The notes under the pieces: model-generated | Seen by the model: the letters and a program-made list of their open reading frames with translations, nothing else | The model's database searches: none | Told to the model about the DNA's origin: nothing | Assembly: GCA_030040715.1 (NCBI GenBank) | Contig: JASHTF010000068.1 | Span: forward strand, 1-37,034 | Direction of reading: 5' to 3' | DNA length: 37,034 nucleotides | DNA from: Gammaproteobacteria bacterium | GTDB lineage: Bacteria > Pseudomonadota > Gammaproteobacteria > Steroidobacterales > Steroidobacteraceae | Shown: in pieces, positions 31,788 to 37,034 of the stretch | Numbering within the stretch: position 1 is the first letter of the stretch | Layout: each line of letters begins with the position of its first letter | Translations under genes and position numbers: made by a program

Positions 31788-33473
31788 CTAGCGTGTGAAG
31801 GGCAGATCGAGGTGATGCTCCTGCGCGCATGCGAGCGCTTCGGGGTAGCCAGCATCCGCATGACGCATTACGCCGCTCGCCGGGTCATTCCACAGCACTC
31901 TGGCGATACGCTTTGCCGCCGCGTCGGTGCCGTCACACACGATGACGAGCCCTGCGTGTTGAGAGAATCCCATTCCTACTCCGCCGCCGTGATGGAAGGA
32001 AACCCAGGTGGCTCCCGACGCCGTGTTGAGCAGCGCATTGAGCAGCGGCCAATCCGACACCGCATCCGAACCATCGAGCATGGATTCGGTCTCGCGATTG
32101 GGGGAGGCCACCGACCCCGAGTCCAGGTGGTCGCGTCCGATAACTACCGGCGCCTTGAGCTCGCCCTTGGCCACCATCTCGTTGAATGCCAGGCCAAGGC
32201 GGTGCCGATCTCCCAGGCCGACCCAGCAGATGCGCGCCGGCAATCCCTGGAAGCGGATGCGCTCTCTTGCCATGTCGAGCCAGTGGTGGAGTGCACCGTC
32301 GCTTGGGAGCAGCTCCTTCACGCGGGCATCGGTTTTGTAGATGTCCTCGGGGTCACCGGAGAGCGCCGCCCACCGAAACGGGCCGACACCGCGGCAAAAC
32401 AGCGGCCGGATGTATGCCGGCACGAAGCCGGGGAAGGCGAAGGCGTCCTTCACGCCGGCCTCGAAGGCCATCTGCCGGATGTTGTTACCGTAGTCCACGG
32501 TCGGGACGCCAGCGGCGTGAAAATCGAGCATGCTGCGTACGTGCACAGCCATCGACGCCTTGGCCGCCTCAGCGACGGTCGCCGGCTCCCGATCGCGCAG
32601 CTCCAGCCACTGTTCAACGCTCCAGCCGATAGGCAGGTAGCCGTTCATCGGGTCATGGGCCGAGGTCTGATCGGTCAGTAGGTCGGGGCACACGCCGCTC
32701 TTGAAGAGCTGGGGCAATATTTCCGCCGCATTTCCCAGAAGTCCGACGGAGACGGGCCTTTGCTCCCTACACGAGGCCGTCACGATCGCCAGCGCCTCCG
32801 CCAGATTCTCGGTTGCATGATCCAGATAACCGGACCGCAGACGCATATCGATTCTGGAGCGCTGGCATTCGACGGCAAGGCACGACGCTCCTGCCATCAC
32901 CGCAGCCAGCGGCTGGGCCCCGCCCATGCCCCCCAATCCGGCGGTAAGCAGCCAGCGTCCCTTGAGGCTGCCGCCGTAGTGGCGGCGTCCCATCTCGGCA
33001 AACGTCTCGTACGTGCCCTGCACGATCCCCTGGGAACCAATGTAAATCCATGAGCCGGCGGTCATCTGGCCGAACATCATGAGGCCCTTGCGATCGAGCT
33101 CGTTGAAATGCTCCCAGCTCGCCCAATGGGGCACCAGGTTCGAATTGGCGAGTAGCACCCGCGGTGCATCCGCATGCGTGGTGAATACACCCACCGGCTT
33201 GCCGGACTGAATGAGCAGCGTTTGGTCAGCTTCGAGCCGCCGCAGCGTTGCCACGATCCGGTCGTAGCTCTCCCAGTTGCGCGCCGCGCGTCCGATGCCA
33301 CCGTAAACGACCAGCTCCGAGGGTCGCTCTGCGACCTCAGGGTCGAGGTTGTTCATCAGCATGCGCAGCGGGGCTTCGGTCAGCCAGCTCTTGGCGCTGC
33401 ACTTAGTGCCCCTCGGCGCACGAATCACACGCGTCGGGTCGGAGCGAGTTGCGCTCGCGTGGGTGTCATTCAT
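31788..33473 (-). CDS. hutU: Urocanate hydratase
   Basis: A 561-residue urocanase that adds water to urocanate to make 4-imidazolone-5-propionate, using NAD+ as an electrophile. Diagnostic segments are [31 protein letters not shown] (NAD binding), [14 protein letters not shown], the active-site Cys in [13 protein letters not shown] and [17 protein letters not shown]. Length equals the family norm (about 555-560). ATG 33473 overlaps the hutG stop (ATGA). It is the last gene of the hut operon seen here. Its pathway position is between HutH and HutI. Confidence 0.97.
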   Translation of the reverse strand: MNDTHASATRSDPTRVIRAPRGTKCSAKSWLTEAPLRMLMNNLDPEVAERPSELVVYGGIGRAARNWESYDRIVATLRRLEADQTLLIQSGKPVGVFTTHADAPRVLLANSNLVPHWASWEHFNELDRKGLMMFGQMTAGSWIYIGSQGIVQGTYETFAEMGRRHYGGSLKGRWLLTAGLGGMGGAQPLAAVMAGASCLAVECQRSRIDMRLRSGYLDHATENLAEALAIVTASCREQRPVSVGLLGNAAEILPQLFKSGVCPDLLTDQTSAHDPMNGYLPIGWSVEQWLELRDREPATVAEAAKASMAVHVRSMLDFHAAGVPTVDYGNNIRQMAFEAGVKDAFAFPGFVPAYIRPLFCRGVGPFRWAALSGDPEDIYKTDARVKELLPSDGALHHWLDMARERIRFQGLPARICWVGLGDRHRLGLAFNEMVAKGELKAPVVIGRDHLDSGSVASPNRETESMLDGSDAVSDWPLLNALLNTASGATWVSFHHGGGVGMGFSQHAGLVIVCDGTDAAAKRIARVLWNDPASGVMRHADAGYPEALACAQEHHLDLPFTR

Positions 33474-34303
33474 CGAAGCTCTCCCGGAGGCGAACGGGCA
33501 AAGTCCAGACACGCGCGCAGCACGTTTGCGAGTACGCCGCGCAATGCCGCCGCGCGCGTCGAGTCGAATGCGGGCGGCCAATTGTGCGGCGTCAACGGCT
33601 CGGTCGGTTCAGCAAGGTAGCCGCGACAGGCGAGCTCCATCTGCAGTGCGTGCACGCCGCGGCTGGGTACACCGTAGCGCCGAGTGATCCAGCCTCCCTT
33701 GAATCTCCCGTCCGTCACCTGGGTGAAGTCGGGGTGCCGGCATGTGCGCTCAATCGAGCGGATGAGACTCGGGGCGCAAGCGCGGCCACCGTGGGTGCCG
33801 ATATTGAAGTTCGGCAGCGCGCCATCGAACAGTCGCGGCACGCGCGACCTGATGGAATGCGCATCGTAGAGCACGACGCGGCCGTGCTGCGCACAGAGCC
33901 GCGAGATCTCTTCGGTGAGCGATTTGTGGTAGGGCTCGAAGAAAGTCGCTCGGCGGCGGGCAACCTCCACGGCATCTGGCTCGCGACCCGCTAGATAGAG
34001 CGGCTCTCCATCGAAGGTCGTGAGGGGACACAGTTCGGTCGTAGCCTGACCCGGATAGAGCGAGCCGCCCGCGGGGTCGCGGTTTACATCGATGACCGTG
34101 CGAGATACTGACGTGCGGACTGTGCTCGCGCCCAACTCGCGCGCGGTATCGTACAAACGATCCACCCACCAGTCGGTATCCTTCCGCGCAAACCAAGCCG
34201 ACACCAAGCGCTCTTCAATGTCCGGTGGAATCTCGGTTCCAGTATGCGGGAAACTTACTATGAGGGGCAGATCACCGCGGCGAAGCTCGAGCCAGTCGGT
34301 CAT
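33470..34303 (-). CDS. hutG: N-formylglutamate deformylase
   Basis: A 277-residue N-formylglutamate amidohydrolase (FGase family) that splits formylglutamate to glutamate and formate. [38 protein letters not shown] and [18 protein letters not shown] are typical metal-binding and substrate motifs. ATG 34303 overlaps the hutH stop. It is not the arginase-type formiminoglutamase, so the cell must have a formiminoglutamate deiminase (HutF) to make its substrate; none is visible in the window. Located between hutH and hutU in one operon. Confidence 0.95.
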   Translation of the reverse strand: MTDWLELRRGDLPLIVSFPHTGTEIPPDIEERLVSAWFARKDTDWWVDRLYDTARELGASTVRTSVSRTVIDVNRDPAGGSLYPGQATTELCPLTTFDGEPLYLAGREPDAVEVARRRATFFEPYHKSLTEEISRLCAQHGRVVLYDAHSIRSRVPRLFDGALPNFNIGTHGGRACAPSLIRSIERTCRHPDFTQVTDGRFKGGWITRRYGVPSRGVHALQMELACRGYLAEPTEPLTPHNWPPAFDSTRAAALRGVLANVLRACLDFARSPPGELR

Positions 34304-35865
34304 GACGGCTCTGCCAGGGCGGGCAGTTTTAGCTCACGCGCCGCACTCAGGGCGGCACTGATCACCGCGCCGTTTCGAACGAGCCCGATCGCCTCCTGTA
34401 GATCGCGGTGAATATAGCGATCCTGTTCGAGTGCAGCGATGTGCTGCCGCACCAGCCTGCGCACTGCCTCGAGCGGTGGGCTCGAGCGCATAGCGCCATG
34501 AAACTCACATCCCTGGGCGGCCGTCATGAGCTCGATGCCCACGACTGCAGCCGCGTTGCTCGCCATGGAGCTGAGGCGTCTGGCCCCGTGTGCAGCCATG
34601 GATACGTGGTCTTCCTGATTGGCGGAGGTCGGCAGCGAATCGACGCTCGCCGGATAGGCGGACTGCTTGTTCTCCGACACCAGCGCCGCTGCCGTCACCT
34701 GTGGAAGCATGAGGCCCGAGTTCAAGCCCGGCTTCGGCGTGAGGAAGGCTGGGAGGCCGGAAAGGGCCGGGTCGATCAGCATCGCGATGCGCCGTTCGGC
34801 GAGCGAGCCGATCTCGCAGAGCGCGATCGCCACGGCATCGGCGGCGAAGGCAACCGGCTCGGCGTGAAAGTTACCCCCGGAGAGCGCTTCATCGCGGTCG
34901 GCGAAGATCAGGGGGTTGTCGGAGACGCCATTGGCCTCGTCTGCCAAAGTCGTGGCCGCATAGCGCAACAGATCCAGGGCAGCGCCCATGACCTGGGGCT
35001 GACAGCGCAGACAGTACGGATCCTGCACCCGCGGATCGCCGACGAGGTGAGAGGCGCGGATGGCCGAGCCCGCCATCAGTGCCTTGAGCGCCGCGGCCGT
35101 CTCGCGCTGGCCCCGATGTCGGCGCAGCGCCTGGATGCGCGGATCAAATGGTGTATCGGAGCCTTTGGCCGCCTCGGTCGCCAGAGCTCCCGTGACCAGC
35201 GCCGTCTGAAACACTGTCTCGGTATCGAACAGCGCCGCGAGCGCGTAGGCCGTGGAGAACTGGGTGCCATTCAGCAACGCCAACCCTTCCTTGGGACCGA
35301 GGACCAGCGCTGTCAGTCCCGAACCCTGGAGCGCCTGTGCCGCTGGAACGCGCTCGCCGCTCGGCAAGCTGATCTCCCCGACTCCGATCAGCGTCCCGGC
35401 CAGATGGGCCAAGGGCGCCAGATCACCTGAGGCGCCGACCGATCCTTGCGCGGGCACGATCGGGGTCAGTCCGCTCTCGAGCATGAGCCCCAGGAGTTGC
35501 ACGGTCTCCGGCCGAACCCCCGAGGCGCCCTGAGCGAGGCTCGCGAGCTTGAGGGCGATCATGAGACGCGCGATCGCAGTTGGCATCGGATCGCCGACTC
35601 CGGCCGCGTGCGAAAGGACGATGTTGCGCTGGAGCTGGGCGAGGTCCGCGGCTTCGATGCGCACGCTGGCGAGTTTGCCGATGCCGGTATTGATTCCATA
35701 CACGGGCTCGCCCCGCGCCAGAATGCGCCGCACCGCTTCCGCGGACGCTTCGATACGCGGCCTGCAGGTCTCGTCGAGCCGCGCGGCGGCTCCGCGATAG
35801 ATCGCCCGCCATTCGGCCAACGAAGTCTCGCCGGGCTTGAGTACCACGGGCGGCGGCGCGTTCAC
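34300..35865 (-). CDS. hutH: Histidine ammonia-lyase
   Basis: A 521-residue enzyme that deaminates histidine to urocanate. The Ala145-Ser146-Gly147 triplet in [15 protein letters not shown] forms the MIO electrophile. [16 protein letters not shown], a catalytic-loop Tyr motif, and QDPYCLRC-type sequence ([15 protein letters not shown]) are characteristic, as are the [17 protein letters not shown] residues. GTG 35865 overlaps the hutI stop (GTGA). Length matches the family (about 505-520). It starts the pathway, and the tight overlaps imply co-translation with its neighbours. Confidence 0.97.
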   Translation of the reverse strand: MNAPPPVVLKPGETSLAEWRAIYRGAAARLDETCRPRIEASAEAVRRILARGEPVYGINTGIGKLASVRIEAADLAQLQRNIVLSHAAGVGDPMPTAIARLMIALKLASLAQGASGVRPETVQLLGLMLESGLTPIVPAQGSVGASGDLAPLAHLAGTLIGVGEISLPSGERVPAAQALQGSGLTALVLGPKEGLALLNGTQFSTAYALAALFDTETVFQTALVTGALATEAAKGSDTPFDPRIQALRRHRGQRETAAALKALMAGSAIRASHLVGDPRVQDPYCLRCQPQVMGAALDLLRYAATTLADEANGVSDNPLIFADRDEALSGGNFHAEPVAFAADAVAIALCEIGSLAERRIAMLIDPALSGLPAFLTPKPGLNSGLMLPQVTAAALVSENKQSAYPASVDSLPTSANQEDHVSMAAHGARRLSSMASNAAAVVGIELMTAAQGCEFHGAMRSSPPLEAVRRLVRQHIAALEQDRYIHRDLQEAIGLVRNGAVISAALSAARELKLPALAEPS

Positions 35866-37034
35866 TCACCCCTCCAGATGCGTGAGTGCAGAGGCTGTCC
35901 ACCGAGCCAGTAGACGAGCTCCGCCGGGCGCTCGACATCCCAGATCGCGAGATCTGCCCACTTGCCGGCCTCGAGGGTTCCGGTCTCTGCCTGCCGGCCG
36001 AGCGCGCACGCGGCCTCCCGCGTTACCGCGGCCAGCACCTCATCGATGCTGAGACCAAACTGAACCGCTGCCATGGTCATCGCCGTCCGCAGCGAAAGCA
36101 GCGGCGAGGTCCCTGGATTGCAGTCGCTCGCCACCGCGATGCGCACACCGGCGCGACGCAACGCCTTCACGGGCGGCAGCTGGCGTTCCTTCAGACTGAA
36201 GAACGCCCCTGGCAGGAGGACCGCCACGCTCCCGGCACTCGCCAGCGCGCAGATCCCTTCGGTACTGCTCCATTCGAGATGATCGGCCGAAACAGCTCCC
36301 CACTTGCCCGCGAGCGCGGCGCCCCCGGAATCGGACAGTTGGTCGGCATGCAGCTTCACGGGCAGGCCGTGAGCGCGCGCACTGGCAAATACCCGGTCCA
36401 ACTCGGCGCTCGTGAAGGCGATGCGTTCGCAGTAGCCATCCACGGCATCCGCAAGACCTTCCGCTGCCGCCAGCGGAATGATTTGCCCGGTAACGAGATC
36501 AATGTATGACGATCGATCCAGATCGGCGGGCACCGTATGCGCGGCAAGCAGCGTCGTCACGACGTTGATGGGACATTGGCGGCCCAGTCGACGCGCGGCC
36601 CGCAGCATCCGCAGTTCGGTTTCGAGTTCCAGCCCATATCCCGACTTGATTTCGACAGTCGTAACGCCCTCGGCGACGAAGCAATCGAGCCTGCGTGCGG
36701 CCGAGCTGACCAATTGGTCCTCGCTGGCGGCGCGCGTCGCACGCACCGTCGATTGAATGCCACCACCCGCCTGGGCGATGCTCTGGTAGTCCGCACCGGC
36801 GAGCCGCCGCTCGAATTCGTCGCTGCGATCGCCCGCAAACACCAGATGCGTATGACAATCGATCAGGCCCGGCGTCACCAACCGGCCCTCGAGGTCGATT
36901 TGTACGCGGGCCGTGGCGGCTGCCGGAAGCTCGGCTTCCGGCCCGACGAACGCGATCCGGCCCGCGCTCACCGCGATGGCGCCGCCTTCGATCAGGCCGA
37001 CTCCCGGACGCTCGCGAGCCAATGTCGCCAATCG
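35862..37034 (-). CDS. hutI: Imidazolonepropionase, 5' end outside window
   Basis: The frame stays open to the window edge and gives 391 codons including stop. It hydrolyses imidazolonepropionate to formiminoglutamate. The metal motif [12 protein letters not shown], the [12 protein letters not shown] segment, the metal-bound HADQ and SADHLEW histidines, and [10 protein letters not shown] are diagnostic. The visible N-terminus ([13 protein letters not shown]) corresponds to about residue 10-15 of the family, so only the start codon and roughly a dozen residues are missing; the TTG at 37031 is unlikely to be the true start. First visible gene of the hut operon. Confidence 0.96.
   Translation of the reverse strand, partial: RLATLARERPGVGLIEGGAIAVSAGRIAFVGPEAELPAAATARVQIDLEGRLVTPGLIDCHTHLVFAGDRSDEFERRLAGADYQSIAQAGGGIQSTVRATRAASEDQLVSSAARRLDCFVAEGVTTVEIKSGYGLELETELRMLRAARRLGRQCPINVVTTLLAAHTVPADLDRSSYIDLVTGQIIPLAAAEGLADAVDGYCERIAFTSAELDRVFASARAHGLPVKLHADQLSDSGGAALAGKWGAVSADHLEWSSTEGICALASAGSVAVLLPGAFFSLKERQLPPVKALRRAGVRIAVASDCNPGTSPLLSLRTAMTMAAVQFGLSIDEVLAAVTREAACALGRQAETGTLEAGKWADLAIWDVERPAELVYWLGGQPLHSRIWRGE

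Noticed and set aside
1-37034. tRNA, rRNA, CRISPR array, insertion sequence or prophage genes
   Set aside because: No tRNA-like T-loop/acceptor pairing, no regularly spaced repeats, and no transposase, integrase or phage protein motif were seen on either strand; short matches such as TTCGAAT at 33140 lie inside genes.

Overview
The window is GC-rich, gene-dense bacterial DNA with no RNA gene, insertion sequence, prophage or CRISPR array that I could see. Many start codons are GTG, tightly overlapped operons are common (ATGA and GTGA junctions), and there is a PEP-CTERM protein, an EmrA/EmrB/NodT-type export set and a histidine utilisation (hut) operon. Together these suggest a free-living proteobacterium, probably a gammaproteobacterium. 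The exact lineage is not settled by what can be read here.

Region 1 (1-11879) is mostly exported hydrolases. It holds the 3' end of a short-chain dehydrogenase, a secreted prolyl oligopeptidase (S9), a Tat-type VOC protein, a GRP/ureide-permease-like transporter, a secreted YtcJ-type amidohydrolase, a secreted M28-like protein with an altered metal site, a secreted DUF711 protein and an M1 metallopeptidase lipoprotein. An 829-base stretch (4107-4935) has no recognisable protein gene. It does hold a strong minus-strand intrinsic terminator, several perfect inverted repeats, a very AT-rich island and a small ORF with a good ribosome binding site, so it may be an unannotated transcription unit.

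Region 2 (11893-26031) is the most interesting part: an apparent uptake and catabolic cluster for a cationic, probably N-methylated, amine. It encodes a complete PotFGHI-like ABC importer split over three transcription units, two Rieske oxygenase alpha subunits carrying the bridging Glu typical of quaternary-amine oxygenases, a GSAM-like class III aminotransferase, two tandem CrtI/PYROXD2-like FAD oxidoreductases and a GcvT-like aminomethyltransferase. Between the permeases and the second oxygenase lies a 522-residue regulator: a BetI-like TetR N-terminus fused to a full-length Rieske oxygenase-like domain that has lost one of four Rieske ligands and all three mononuclear-iron ligands. This looks like a dead oxygenase re-used as a ligand sensor. 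The divergent intergenic gaps of the cluster carry palindromes that are candidate operators.

Region 3 (26032-31665) holds a PEP-CTERM protein, an HlyD adaptor / DHA2 MFS pump / NodT outer-membrane lipoprotein operon with 4-base overlaps, and an NADPH-dependent FMN reductase-like protein. Region 4 (31788-37034) is a hut operon on the minus strand in the order hutI (5' end cut by the window edge), hutH, hutG, hutU. All junctions overlap by 4 bases. The pathway implied is histidine to urocanate to imidazolonepropionate to formiminoglutamate; HutG is of the formylglutamate deformylase family, so a HutF deiminase is expected outside the window.
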